Positions 26,537 to 35,890 of a stretch of 64,000 bases of DNA are shown in pieces; positions within the stretch are counted from its first letter, which is position 1, and each line of letters starts with the position of its first letter. Location: the NCBI GenBank assembly GCA_947474365.1, contig CANJIU010000013.1, positions 61,668 through 125,667 on the forward strand. The letters run 5' to 3'. The notes beneath the pieces were generated by a model. It was not told where the DNA came from, did no database searches, and saw only the letters and a list, made by a program, of their open reading frames with translations. The DNA is from Opitutia bacterium. Lineage in GTDB: Bacteria; Verrucomicrobiota; Verrucomicrobiia; Opitutales; Opitutaceae. Position numbers and translations under genes: made by a program.

Positions 26537-26701
26537 CCAGGGTGTTGTGAGACTGAAACTGAAGCTCGTAACGAACACCAGAGCGATGTCGGCGGTGCAC
26601 GACGGAACACTGCCCTGCGTATTCCCGCCAAGCGTCGTTGACGCACCCCAGTCCGTCACTGACGCTCGCGCTTCCCGTCCCGCGCCCCCCGCCCCTTTGC
26701 T

Positions 26702-28825
26702 ATGAACGATCATCCTTCCGTTCCAAATCCGTCGCGCCGCACCTTGCTGCAAACGACCGGGCTCGGCCTCGTCGGCGCCGTGCTGAGCGGAACCGCGGCG
26801 ACAACGGCCGCCGAAGCGACGAAAGCCAAAACGCCAAAATCCCCGGCAACGCGTCTCCCCGCCGACGCCCCTGCGCCACCCAATCGCTTTGGCCGAATGG
26901 TACAGGAATATTATGTCGCCCGCGTCCGCGAGGTGGAGCGCACGGCCAATGCCCGTCGCGCCCAAATCCGCTCGAAGGCCGACGCGGAATCCTACGTGCG
27001 AGAGGTGCGCGCCAAAATCCAATCGATCTTCGGACCGTGGCCGGAAAAAACGCCGCTGAACGCACGCGTCACCGGCACCGTTGAGCGCGACGCCTACCGG
27101 ATCGAAAACGTGATCTTCGAAAGCCGGCCGGACTTTCCGGTCACCGCCAACCTCTACCTCCCCAAGGGCGCACCCGGCCCGCGGCCCGGTGTCGTCGGCA
27201 GCTGCGGCCATTCCAACAACGGCAAGGCCGGCGACACCTACCAGTCCTTCGCCCAGGGCCTCGCGCGACAGGGATATGTTGTGCTGATTTTCGATCCGAT
27301 CGGACAGGGCGAACGGCTGCAATATGTCTCCGCCGGTCTCAAGCCGCGCATCGGAATCGGCGTCGGCGAACATCTGCACGCCGGCAACCAGCAATGTCTC
27401 GTCGGCGAATTTATCGGGGCGTGGCGCGCGTGGGACGGCATCCGCGCGCTCGACTATCTCCTGACGCGGCCGGAAGTGGATCCGCGCCACGTTGGCATCA
27501 CCGGCAACTCCGGCGGCGGCACGATGACGACGTGGCTCTGTGGGGTGGAGCCGCGCTGGACGATGGCCGCGCCGAGCTGTTTCGTGACGACGTTCCTCCG
27601 CAATCTGGAAAACGAGCTGCCGGCCGACGCCGAGCAGTGTCCGCCACGCGCGCTCGCCCTCGGACTCGACCACTCCGACTTCATCGCTGCCCTCGCGCCG
27701 AAGCCCGTGATCATGCTCGATCAGGAGAAGGACTACTTCGACGTCCGCGGCCTTGAGGAAAGCCTGGAACGGCTGCGGCCGCTCTACCGACTGCTCGGCG
27801 CGGAGAAGGCCGTCGAGATCTTCATCGGCCCGGACTACCACGGGTTCTCCCAACCCGTCCGCGAGGCGATGTATCGGAAATTCAATGATGTGACAAAAGT
27901 CTCCAACGCGCGGGCCGAGCCCGCGCTCGTCCTCGAAAAAGACGAAACGCTCCGATGCACGCCGACCGGGCAGGTGGCGGACGAAAAGGCGCAGACGGTT
28001 TTTTCGTTCACCCGCGAAGCCTCGGTGGCATGGCGCCAGCGGCGCGGGTCGGTCAGCGGCACGGCGTTGCAGCAGGCCGTGACGGAAACCCTTCGGTTGC
28101 CTCGTCGCGAGGGCGCACCGCCCTACCGCATCCTGCGGCCCGGTGCCGCGCGCGGTTATCCGAAGCGCCACGCCGGGACGTATGCGGTCGAGACTGAACC
28201 CGGCATCTTCGCCCTCGTCACCCGACTCGACGACAATCCGCTGATGTCCCGTCTCCCCCGCGGCCCGAAGCGCGCCTTGCTCTACATCGCGCACCACTCC
28301 GCCGACGCCGAGCTGCGCACGGAGCCGTTGATCGCGGAGGTGATGCGCGCCGAACCGAACTCGGCGGTGTTCGCCTGCGATGTCCGCGGGATCGGGGAAT
28401 CCCAGCCCACCACCACCGGAACCGGATTTCTCAGCGCGTATGGTCCGGATTATTTTTACGCGGCGCACGGGATGATGCTCGACTACCCCTATGTCGGACA
28501 GAAGACCCACGACGTGCTCCGGGTCATCGACTGGCTGAAATCCGGCGGGCACACCGAAGTGCATCTGGCGGGCCGGGCGTGGGGTGCGCTTCCCACGACG
28601 TTTGCGGCGCTGCTCTCAGCCGACGTGAAACAGGTCACGCTGAAGCACGCGCTCACGAGTTACAGCGACGTGGCCGAAACCGAGGACTACCGCTGGCCGT
28701 TATCGGCGCTGTTGCCCGGAGTGCTGCGGAAATTTGACCTGCCCGACTGCTATCGCGCCCTCGAGGCAAAGCAGCTGCGGCAAATCGAACCGTCGACCGC
28801 CCTGGCCGACGGCCTGAAATCATGA
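26702..28825 (+). CDS. Tat-exported two-domain alpha/beta hydrolase (acetyl xylan esterase-like)
   Basis: The 707-residue protein has a Tat leader (PSRRTLLQTTGLGLVGAVL, residues 10-28). The first hydrolase domain (about 95-410) has FDPIGQGERL and the nucleophile elbow GITGNSGGGTM with Ser270. A second hydrolase-like domain (about 480-705) contains FACDVRGIGES, but its elbow reads GRAWGA with Ala626 where serine is expected, so it is probably inactive. Related enzymes deacetylate xylan or cleave glucuronoyl esters. The stop overlaps the start of the MFS transporter in an ATGA junction, linking ester hydrolysis outside the cytoplasm to uptake of the product. Confidence 0.83.
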   Translation: MNDHPSVPNPSRRTLLQTTGLGLVGAVLSGTAATTAAEATKAKTPKSPATRLPADAPAPPNRFGRMVQEYYVARVREVERTANARRAQIRSKADAESYVREVRAKIQSIFGPWPEKTPLNARVTGTVERDAYRIENVIFESRPDFPVTANLYLPKGAPGPRPGVVGSCGHSNNGKAGDTYQSFAQGLARQGYVVLIFDPIGQGERLQYVSAGLKPRIGIGVGEHLHAGNQQCLVGEFIGAWRAWDGIRALDYLLTRPEVDPRHVGITGNSGGGTMTTWLCGVEPRWTMAAPSCFVTTFLRNLENELPADAEQCPPRALALGLDHSDFIAALAPKPVIMLDQEKDYFDVRGLEESLERLRPLYRLLGAEKAVEIFIGPDYHGFSQPVREAMYRKFNDVTKVSNARAEPALVLEKDETLRCTPTGQVADEKAQTVFSFTREASVAWRQRRGSVSGTALQQAVTETLRLPRREGAPPYRILRPGAARGYPKRHAGTYAVETEPGIFALVTRLDDNPLMSRLPRGPKRALLYIAHHSADAELRTEPLIAEVMRAEPNSAVFACDVRGIGESQPTTTGTGFLSAYGPDYFYAAHGMMLDYPYVGQKTHDVLRVIDWLKSGGHTEVHLAGRAWGALPTTFAALLSADVKQVTLKHALTSYSDVAETEDYRWPLSALLPGVLRKFDLPDCYRALEAKQLRQIEPSTALADGLKS

Positions 28826-30171
28826 ATACCCCGATGAATCACTCAGAACTCGAAGCGCGCACCGTTCGAAAGGTCACCGCCCGGCTCATTCCCTTCCTGA
28901 TCGTCTGTTACTTCGTGGCCTATCTGGACCGCGTGAACGTCGGCTTTGCCGCGCTCATGATGAACCAGGATCTCGGACTGACCGCCTCGATGTACGGATT
29001 CGGCGCCGGCGTATTCTTCCTGTCGTATTTTTTCTTCGAGGTACCGTCGAACCTGCTGCTCGACCGGTTCGGCGCCCGCAAGTGGATCGCCCGGATCATG
29101 TTCACGTGGGGCGTGCTCTCCGGGATGATGGCATTCATCCCCAACCTCGCCGCCGCATCCGGTTTCGGCAACGCGCCCGTCTTCTATTCGCTCCGCGCCC
29201 TGCTCGGGATAGCCGAGGCCGGCTTCTTTCCGGGGATCATCTTCTACCTGACGCTCTGGTTTCCCGCGGTCTATCGCGCGCGCATCATCGGATATTTCAT
29301 GGCTGCGATTCCACTCTCGTCGGTGATCGGTGCGCCGGTCTCAGGGCTACTCTTGGAATTGCACGGCTGGGCCGGCCTGGCGGGCTGGCAGTGGCTGTTC
29401 ATCATCGAGGCCACTCCAGCCGTGCTGCTGTCCGTCGTGACGTTCTACTATCTCACCGACCGGCCGCGCGACGCCACCTGGCTCGCGGAGGACGAGCGCG
29501 CGTGGCTGGCCGATCGCCTGGCGGCGGAAGAAAAGCAGCGCAAACAGGCGGCTCACTTCAGCGTCGTGGCGGCGATGTTCAACCCGCGCGTGCTGGCCCT
29601 CGCGCTGGTCTACTTCGGCATCGCCGGATCCAATTACGGGGTCGGCTTCTTTCTGCCTCAGATCGTAAAGAATTTCGGTCTGAGCAACGCCGTGACCGGA
29701 CTCGTCACCGCCATCCCCTATGTCGTCGGCACCGTGGGGATGATCTGGTACGGCCGCCGCTCCGACCGGACGATGGAGCGGCGCAAACATGTCGCCGTGG
29801 CCCTCGCGATTGCCTCCGGCGGCATCGCGATCTCAACGCTCCTGGAAAATCCGGCGCTGAAGATGCTCGCCCTGTCGGTCAGCGCGTTCGGGGTGTTCGC
29901 GGCGCTCCCGGTGTTTTGGACGTTGCCCACGGCCTTTCTTTCCGGCTCCAGCGCCGCCGCCGGCATCGCCGCGATCAACTCCATCGGCAACCTCTCGGGC
30001 TTCGGCGGCCCGTACGCCATGGGTTGGATCAAGGACCGCACGGGCAGCTACACGGGCGGCCTGCTGGTGGTCGCGGGTGTCGCGGCCCTCGCTCTGGGCA
30101 TCGTGCTGGCCCTCCGCCACGACAGCCGATTGGAACGTCCGCCAGGGGCCGCACCCGACCAGACGAATTGA
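28822..30171 (+). CDS. MFS transporter, ACS (anion:cation symporter) family
   Basis: The 449-residue protein has about 12 hydrophobic segments with a charged central loop (near RLAAEEKQRKQAAHF). The N-terminal YLDRVNVGFAALMMNQDLGL and the FFEVPSNLLLDRFGARKW loop are characteristic of the ACS family, which imports hexuronates, glucarate, tartrate and similar acids with protons. It is translationally coupled (ATGA) to the Tat-exported esterase. Given the adjacent esterases, sulfatases and beta-helix protein, an acidic sugar from plant or algal polysaccharide is the most likely substrate; this is inference from context. Confidence 0.88.
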   Translation: MNTPMNHSELEARTVRKVTARLIPFLIVCYFVAYLDRVNVGFAALMMNQDLGLTASMYGFGAGVFFLSYFFFEVPSNLLLDRFGARKWIARIMFTWGVLSGMMAFIPNLAAASGFGNAPVFYSLRALLGIAEAGFFPGIIFYLTLWFPAVYRARIIGYFMAAIPLSSVIGAPVSGLLLELHGWAGLAGWQWLFIIEATPAVLLSVVTFYYLTDRPRDATWLAEDERAWLADRLAAEEKQRKQAAHFSVVAAMFNPRVLALALVYFGIAGSNYGVGFFLPQIVKNFGLSNAVTGLVTAIPYVVGTVGMIWYGRRSDRTMERRKHVAVALAIASGGIAISTLLENPALKMLALSVSAFGVFAALPVFWTLPTAFLSGSSAAAGIAAINSIGNLSGFGGPYAMGWIKDRTGSYTGGLLVVAGVAALALGIVLALRHDSRLERPPGAAPDQTN

Positions 30172-30195
30172 GCCGCGCGGCGTCGGCGCTCGGCG

Positions 30196-32592
30196 TTACC
30201 GCTTCGGCAGGCCGTCCACGTCGGGACCACGCTTCGGCCACCGGAGATGGCGGTGGAGAAAATCAAACGTGCCCTCGGCGCGCATGCTGTGGCCGCCCTG
30301 GAAAAACTCAATTTCCGTGCGGTCGGCGAGGCCGAGCTGCGCGTAAAGCCAACGCACCTTGGCGTATTCGTGCGCGACCCATTGGTCGACGCCCACGCGG
30401 TCCCGATGCCCGCGCTCGACCATGAAGGGCCGCGGCACCATCAGGTACGACATCTCGGCATAGTCGAACGTGTGCCCGAGATTCCAATACGGCATCTCCC
30501 ATTCGATCGAGGTCATGAAGCTGAACGGCTCCTCCGTGGACGCGACCTTGCGCGTCCACTGGTTGAAATCGCCGGAGCAGATCGAGAGGCAGTAGTTCTC
30601 CAGCAACGGCGGCACTCGCACCGCCGTCTCACCGCCGTAGCTCAGGCCGTAGAAAGCGATTCGCTCCGCGTCCACAAACGGTTGCGCGGCGAGCCAGCGG
30701 AGAATCTGGTCGTGCTGCGCGACGATGAACGAAAACAGCGTCGCTTTCACACTGTTCGCCTTGCGGCCGAGCCAGCGGTAGCGGTCCTCGCCCTTGTAGA
30801 GGTTGTGCGGCGCGAAGGCGATGAAGCCGCGCTCCGCGAGTTTCGCCGCCACGTTGCCGTAGGCCGTCGCATCGGCGTCGAGCATCACGCGCGGCACCCC
30901 GTTGCGCCCGTGCTGGCACACCACAACGGGCCGACGTTCGCCCGGACGCAGGTTATTCGGCAGCACCAGCAGTCCCCAGGCGAAAAGCTCGGGGTAAACG
31001 TCGAGCACGACGTCGTACGCCGTCCACGCCTTCGTCTCCGCCACCTTGCGCGAGCGCACGTTGAACGGCCTCAGCGGCTCGTCGAAGCGCCCCATCGCTT
31101 CCGTGGCAAACTGCTCCCGGAAACGTTTCGCACCCGCGATGAATTTCTCCGGAGGAAAAGTCGGCAGTTTCGGGTCGGTGTTCCATTTTGCCGGCAACAG
31201 CTCGGGCATCACGGTCTGCAGAAACGCCGCCTCGCGCACGTGCTCGGACCGCTGCACCAGCCGCTGCACGTGGCCCTCCACCTCGGCGAAATAGCGCGCG
31301 CTGCGTGTGCTCGGCTCAAATGCCACGCGACGATCGATCGGCAGTACCTCCGAAAGCGGGGCCAGGCGCGTCATCCCGAGATTTTTCGCAAACGCCGCCA
31401 CCGCCTCACCGGAGTAGGCCCCGCTGGTGCTGCTCACGAGCGACGGTCGCTCGAAACGCGGCCCCATCCGGATGCGCGCCACCTCGGCCTGCACGCTGGC
31501 AAAGTCCGGCGCGTGTAATTCGCCCTTGTGTCCCGTCACCTCGGGATACCCGCCGTGCTCGACCACCAGTGCGCGGGGCAGAATCAGGCCGGCAAGCTCC
31601 GCGTCGCCAAATTCGCGCAGCAGTCCCCAGACGTTGCGGTAGATGGGCTCCGACACGACTTTTTGCCGCGAGTCGAAATACCCGCTCACCAACACCGCCG
31701 CCACCCGTTCGTCCAGCGCCGCCGTGTAGAACGTCACCAATCCGCCCTCGCCGTTCCCGCAGACGCCGATCTTCGCCGCACCCCCACGGCGCCGGACGAA
31801 CCAGTCCACCGCGGCCATCACCGTCTGCACCTCATAACCGATCACATGACGGCCCATCTGAAACGCCTGACGGTAAATCCATTCGCGTTGGGTCTGGTCG
31901 GACTTCGCGAGCAGCGCGTCGGGCGTCACGAGCTTCCCGCGGCCAATCGTCACCGGCAGCAGCACTTCAACTCCATTCTCCGCCAGCCGCCGCGCCACCT
32001 GGGAGGTCGCGGGCACACCGGGAGCAAGTCCCAGCAATTGCTCCGGCGTCTGCCCGGCGTCGGGCACCACGACAACGTGTGCCGCCACCGCGCCTTTCGG
32101 CTGCACCAGCAAGCCCGCGCCCCACACGCCTTCCAAAACCGGCCAGCGCACCTGCTCCACCCGGTAACGATCCGTTTCAGCCACGAGCGACGGCGTGCCT
32201 TCGTCACCGTAGCGCTCCATCGCGGCCGGCAGCCGGGGATCGACCGCGCCAACGATGGCCTTGAACCGCTCCCGGTTTGGCACCACCGACTTCACGTACG
32301 CCTCGGGCGACGAAAAATCGCGCACCCAATGCGACTCCCGCCGTTCGACCGACTCCGCGATCGCACGCTCGACGAACGCATGCGCCCCGTTCATCAGCCG
32401 CTCCGAAAGATCCGCCTCCGCCCACGCCAACGCCGCGGTGCCCAGCAACGGCACCGGCTCAGGTGGGGCGGGCGCCTCCGCCGCACGCACGAATCCGGAA
32501 AAAGCGATCGCAATCGAACCAACCGCCGTCAACGCGGCGCAGCACGCCGTGCACCGGAGGAAAATCACGCGCGCGGAATTTGGTTTGATCAT
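30196..32592 (-). CDS. Secreted two-domain alpha/beta hydrolase (acetyl xylan esterase-like)
   Basis: The 798-residue product has an N-terminal hydrophobic export segment (CCAALTAVGSIAIAFSGFVRA) and two hydrolase-like domains. In the first (about 130-330) the elbow is degenerate, CGNGEGG, with Glu282 in place of the nucleophile. In the second (about 500-790) it is intact, FYGLSYGGE with Ser651, followed by an acidic residue in HRDRVGVDQW and a histidine in FQGGHSMR. The working site should be the C-terminal one, the reverse of the Tat-exported hydrolase nearby. It lies 12 bases upstream of nothing on its own strand but follows the two sulfatases, which precede it at 13-26 base spacing, so the three are likely one operon. 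Ester removal from sulfated or acetylated glycan is probable. Confidence 0.8.
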   Translation of the reverse strand: MIKPNSARVIFLRCTACCAALTAVGSIAIAFSGFVRAAEAPAPPEPVPLLGTAALAWAEADLSERLMNGAHAFVERAIAESVERRESHWVRDFSSPEAYVKSVVPNRERFKAIVGAVDPRLPAAMERYGDEGTPSLVAETDRYRVEQVRWPVLEGVWGAGLLVQPKGAVAAHVVVVPDAGQTPEQLLGLAPGVPATSQVARRLAENGVEVLLPVTIGRGKLVTPDALLAKSDQTQREWIYRQAFQMGRHVIGYEVQTVMAAVDWFVRRRGGAAKIGVCGNGEGGLVTFYTAALDERVAAVLVSGYFDSRQKVVSEPIYRNVWGLLREFGDAELAGLILPRALVVEHGGYPEVTGHKGELHAPDFASVQAEVARIRMGPRFERPSLVSSTSGAYSGEAVAAFAKNLGMTRLAPLSEVLPIDRRVAFEPSTRSARYFAEVEGHVQRLVQRSEHVREAAFLQTVMPELLPAKWNTDPKLPTFPPEKFIAGAKRFREQFATEAMGRFDEPLRPFNVRSRKVAETKAWTAYDVVLDVYPELFAWGLLVLPNNLRPGERRPVVVCQHGRNGVPRVMLDADATAYGNVAAKLAERGFIAFAPHNLYKGEDRYRWLGRKANSVKATLFSFIVAQHDQILRWLAAQPFVDAERIAFYGLSYGGETAVRVPPLLENYCLSICSGDFNQWTRKVASTEEPFSFMTSIEWEMPYWNLGHTFDYAEMSYLMVPRPFMVERGHRDRVGVDQWVAHEYAKVRWLYAQLGLADRTEIEFFQGGHSMRAEGTFDFLHRHLRWPKRGPDVDGLPKR

Positions 32593-32604
32593 CGTCTGGA
32601 GGGA

Positions 32605-34065
32605 TCAGGGTTTCGGGGAGGCCCGCTCGGCGGCGCGCAGCTTGAACATCGCCTGGCTCCGCAGCGGAAACGGCGGCGGCGCATCGGCCGGCAGCGAGGC
32701 GAGCGCGCGCTGCAATTTGCCGCGGCTCGCCGCCGCCTCGGGTGACAGGTCCGACGCACTCAGGTCGTGTTGCTCATCCGAATCGGCGTTGGCGTCGAAG
32801 AAGCGGCCGTCGGAGTAGAGTTTGAACCGCTCATCCCGCACGATGCGCAGCGTATGCAGCTGGTTGAAAATCCACTCCCGGGGCGGCTTCGCGCCCGACT
32901 GGCCGCGCAGAAACGCTGCGCAGGATTTTCCATCGAGTGTCACGCCCGGAGGCAGCGCGAGGCCGGCGAGTTCGCATACCGTGGGAAACACATCCGCGAA
33001 ATCCGCCAGCGGCACGACGCGGCCGCCGGGGATCTGCTTTGGACAATTGGCCAGCATCGCGACGTCGCTGCCGGATTCGATCAACGTGTAGAGCCCGCCC
33101 TTGACGTCGCGCCCGTTGCGCCGCGCGGTCAGGCTGCTCTCGGTGCCATTGTCGCTCGCAACGAAGAGGATCGTGTTGTCGCGCAGCTTGAGTTCGTCCA
33201 GCACCCGCACGAGATCGCCCACCAGCCGGTCGGCGTAACGCACCATGTCGGCATACATCGCGTGATGCGGTCGGTTCGGATCGCGGTTCAACGGCGTGGC
33301 CACCACCGGCTCGCTGAAACTCTGGCCGTGCGCAAGATGCAGCGGGTAATAGAGCAGGAACGGCCGGTCGCGATGCCGGCGGAGAAAATCAACCGCAAAC
33401 TCTTGCGTCACATCCGGACCGAACCGCCCCGCGAGCACTTCGCGCCGTCCGTTGCGGAGAAAGACCGGGTTCCAGTAGCGGCTCTCGATTTTGTTCATGA
33501 AGGCGCCCGTGTCGGGCACCGATTCGCGCCGCACCGCGTCGTGAAACACCGCCATCTCCGCCGGCGGAACGCGGTCCACGTCGATGCTGCCGGGCCACAC
33601 GAGCTGCTCGCCGAAGCCATGCCGCGTCAACGCATCGGCCTCGTCGTAAAGATTGTTGATCTGCCACTTTCCCGCGATCGCCGTGGCGTAACCCGCGTCG
33701 CGAAAGAGCCGCGGGAAGGTCACCTCCCGTTTCGGGTCGAGCCCACCGCCGCCGTAGAGCGCGGCATCGTGATGCAGCGTGAAGCCGGTGCGATACGGCT
33801 GCCGACCCGTGAGCAACACCGTGCGGCTCGGACCGCAAATCGGCATGGTGTAGCAATGCTCAAATCGCACGCCCTCCCGCGCCAGCCGGTCGAAGTTCGG
33901 CGTGCACTTCTCCTCGCTGCCGTAGCTGCCGAACCACTCCTGCCCAATGTTGTCGAGGAGGATGAAGACGATGTTCGGCGGCGGTGGCGCGGCCGCGAAT
34001 GACGCGGACCCGAGGGCAAAGGCACAGACGGAGAGGAACAGGACGGAAATTTTCACGGACGACAA
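32605..34065 (-). CDS. Secreted sulfatase, formylglycine type (operon gene 2)
   Basis: The 486-residue product has a signal peptide (KISVLFLSVCAFALGSASFA) and the sulfatase core: PNIVFILLDNIGQEWFGSYG near residues 30-49, the modification motif CGPSRTVLLTG with Cys77 (fits C-x-P-S-R), GKWQINN and SDNGTE. A maturation enzyme would convert Cys77 to formylglycine. An oddity is Asn39 where most family members have a second metal-binding aspartate (usual D-D, here D-N); activity may be altered. It lies between another sulfatase 26 bases upstream and the two-domain hydrolase 12 bases downstream. The likely substrate is a sulfated polysaccharide; the position cleaved is unknown. Confidence 0.87.
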   Translation of the reverse strand: MSSVKISVLFLSVCAFALGSASFAAAPPPPNIVFILLDNIGQEWFGSYGSEEKCTPNFDRLAREGVRFEHCYTMPICGPSRTVLLTGRQPYRTGFTLHHDAALYGGGGLDPKREVTFPRLFRDAGYATAIAGKWQINNLYDEADALTRHGFGEQLVWPGSIDVDRVPPAEMAVFHDAVRRESVPDTGAFMNKIESRYWNPVFLRNGRREVLAGRFGPDVTQEFAVDFLRRHRDRPFLLYYPLHLAHGQSFSEPVVATPLNRDPNRPHHAMYADMVRYADRLVGDLVRVLDELKLRDNTILFVASDNGTESSLTARRNGRDVKGGLYTLIESGSDVAMLANCPKQIPGGRVVPLADFADVFPTVCELAGLALPPGVTLDGKSCAAFLRGQSGAKPPREWIFNQLHTLRIVRDERFKLYSDGRFFDANADSDEQHDLSASDLSPEAAASRGKLQRALASLPADAPPPFPLRSQAMFKLRAAERASPKP

Positions 34066-34091
34066 AAGTTAGGGCCCGGCGTTAACCTCGT

Positions 34092-35591
34092 TCATCGTTT
34101 TCCACCCTTCACCGCCGACGGCTCCTTGAATTCCTGCACCGGAAACCGCTCGCGCAGGCGTTGGCTGAGTGCGGCGAGGACGTTCGCGTTTTCCGGCCGG
34201 TCGGCGACGTTCTCATCGTTCTGGGCATCGCGAACCACGTCGTAGAGTTCACGAACGGTGGCCTGGCCAGGCTTGGTCCACTCGACATAGCGCCAGGTGG
34301 CGGTGCGCATCCCGATACCGAGCCAGCCTTCCTTGGGATACCAGCTGAAGGCGGCGTCATTGACGCTGGCGGCGGGATTCTCCAGCGCGGGTTTCAGGCT
34401 GCGCCCCTGGAAGCCGGCGTGCGCGGGCAGGCCGCAGAGCTCGGTGAGCGTCGGGGCGAGATCCACGGACTGCACGAGCGAGCGCGATACGCCGCCGGCG
34501 CCTTTCATGCGCGGGGCGGCGATGATGAGACAGTTGCGCGTGGCGCCCTCGTAGTTGTTGTGCTTCATGCCCCACCAGGTGTGTTCACCCATGTAGTAAC
34601 CGTGGTCGCTCCAGAAGACGATGACCGTGTTCTGCGCGAGGCCGGTTTCGTCGAGTGTGGCGATGAGGCGGCCCACCAGGGCGTCGACATAGCTGATCGC
34701 GGCGAGGTAGCCGTGAAGGCACTCGCGCTTGAAGGCCTCGGGCATTTCGCCGTCAGGCACATTGGCGTACGACGGAAAATCCTGGGCGTGTGTGGTGGCA
34801 AACGCCGGCGCGCCTCTCGGGAGAAACTCGTTCGCCGCCAGCGGTAGCTTCGCACGATCGTAGAGGTCCCAGTATTTTTTCGGCGCGACCCAGGGCACGT
34901 GCGGGTTGGCAAAACCGACCGCGAGGAAGAACGGTTGCGACGGATTCTTCGCGTGCTCGCGCAGCTGGGCGATGGCGTTCACCGCGCAGTCGCCGTCGAG
35001 CAGCTCGTCGTCGCCGCCATCCACCGACTCAAACGCCGGGCTCGCATAGGTGCCGACGCCCTTCTCCCGCCCCTTCCGCCGGATGCCCTTCGCCTCGTCG
35101 TCGCGGCGTTGCGCGGCGATCGCGGCCCGACCGATGGGACCGTTGCGCGGCGCCTGGCTGTGCCACGCCGGGATAGTCCACGACGCGACGTCGTCGATGC
35201 CGACGTGGTAAATTTTCCCGAGGCTGCGCGTGTGGTAGCCGTGGTTCTTGAAATGCTGCGGGAGGGTCGTGATGTCCGGCATCGTCGTGCGCAGCGTGCG
35301 GCCGATTTCAAAGATGCCGGTGGTGGCGGGATAGCGTCCGCTCAGCATCGAGATGCGCGACGGCGAACACAGCGCCTGCTGCACGAAGCTGCGCTCGAAA
35401 ACCATCCCGCGCTGCGCAAGCGCGTCGAGGTTCGGGGACTTCACCGTGGGATCCCCGTAGCAACCCAACTGCGGGCGCATGTCGTCGGATGCGATGAAGA
35501 GCACGTTCGGCCGGTCCGCCGCCGACGACAAAACCGGGTGAAGCGCGAAGACCAACATGAAGACGAGCGGGCCGGTCGGTGGGGTTTTCAT
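34092..35591 (-). CDS. Secreted iduronate-2-sulfatase-like sulfatase (operon gene 1)
   Basis: The 499-residue protein has a signal peptide (MKTPPTGPLVFMLVFALHP and following) and a complete sulfatase core: PNVLFIASDDMRPQLGCYG with the aspartate pair at residues 36-37, the motif LCSPSRISMLSGR with Cys75 as formylglycine precursor, LGKIYHVG and FWSDHGYYMGEH. This order and the SDDMRPQLGCYG opening are typical of iduronate-2-sulfatase-like enzymes common in Planctomycetes and Verrucomicrobia. It is first in a three-gene minus-strand set with a second sulfatase and a two-domain hydrolase. The substrate is probably a sulfated algal or animal glycan; the name reflects similarity only. Confidence 0.9.
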   Translation of the reverse strand: MKTPPTGPLVFMLVFALHPVLSSAADRPNVLFIASDDMRPQLGCYGDPTVKSPNLDALAQRGMVFERSFVQQALCSPSRISMLSGRYPATTGIFEIGRTLRTTMPDITTLPQHFKNHGYHTRSLGKIYHVGIDDVASWTIPAWHSQAPRNGPIGRAAIAAQRRDDEAKGIRRKGREKGVGTYASPAFESVDGGDDELLDGDCAVNAIAQLREHAKNPSQPFFLAVGFANPHVPWVAPKKYWDLYDRAKLPLAANEFLPRGAPAFATTHAQDFPSYANVPDGEMPEAFKRECLHGYLAAISYVDALVGRLIATLDETGLAQNTVIVFWSDHGYYMGEHTWWGMKHNNYEGATRNCLIIAAPRMKGAGGVSRSLVQSVDLAPTLTELCGLPAHAGFQGRSLKPALENPAASVNDAAFSWYPKEGWLGIGMRTATWRYVEWTKPGQATVRELYDVVRDAQNDENVADRPENANVLAALSQRLRERFPVQEFKEPSAVKGGKR

Positions 35592-35640
35592 CGAGTGATT
35601 GGGCGCAGCAACGACATTGCTTTGCGGACGGCCGCGGTTC

Positions 35641-35673
35641 TTGACAGCCGTGAGAGTAAGACAACGGTAAGAC
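35641..35673 (+). promoter_or_regulatory. Candidate promoter/operator of RHH-PIN toxin-antitoxin module
   Basis: A consensus -35 box TTGACA (35641-35646) is followed by two direct repeats GTAAGAC at 35656-35662 and 35667-35673, spaced 11 bases apart, about one helical turn. The second ends one base before the antitoxin ATG. Ribbon-helix-helix antitoxins typically bind such repeats to control their own operon. The -10 region is poor, so the promoter call is weaker than the operator call. Confidence 0.45.
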
Positions 35674-35674
35674 C

Positions 35675-35890
35675 ATGCCCTCCGTCACGATCAAACTGCC
35701 CGCTCTGCTCGACAAAAAGCTTCGGGCTGTCGCCAAGCGTCGGGGTGAAAGCCTTTCCCTGCTCACGCGGCGGGCCTTGGAGCGCGAGATCATGACTGAC
35801 GGGCCGGATTTTGCGGAGCTGGCAGCGAAACAGCGCGGCATGTTCCGCGGCGCGCCCGACCTTTCGACCCGCGAGGGTTATGGAGGTTAA
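35675..35890 (+). CDS. Ribbon-helix-helix antitoxin-like protein (module 3)
   Basis: The 71-residue protein starts with a strand-helix-helix pattern typical of CopG/Arc-type DNA-binding antitoxins: SVTIKLPALLDKKLRAVAKRRGESLSLLTRRALEREI over residues 3-40, given here in two overlapping parts (SVTIKLPALLDKKLRAVAKR and GESLSLLTRRALEREI). The acidic/aromatic tail (PDFAELAAKQRGMF) is the kind that wraps around a toxin. Its end overlaps the PIN toxin gene by 11 bases, so the two are coupled. Direct repeats just upstream are candidates for its own binding site. Confidence 0.75.
   Translation: MPSVTIKLPALLDKKLRAVAKRRGESLSLLTRRALEREIMTDGPDFAELAAKQRGMFRGAPDLSTREGYGG

Noticed and set aside
26537..28564. 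Upstream extension of the beta-helix protein frame
   Set aside because: It is antisense to the Tat-exported hydrolase and lacks family similarity; the signal peptide begins at 26536.
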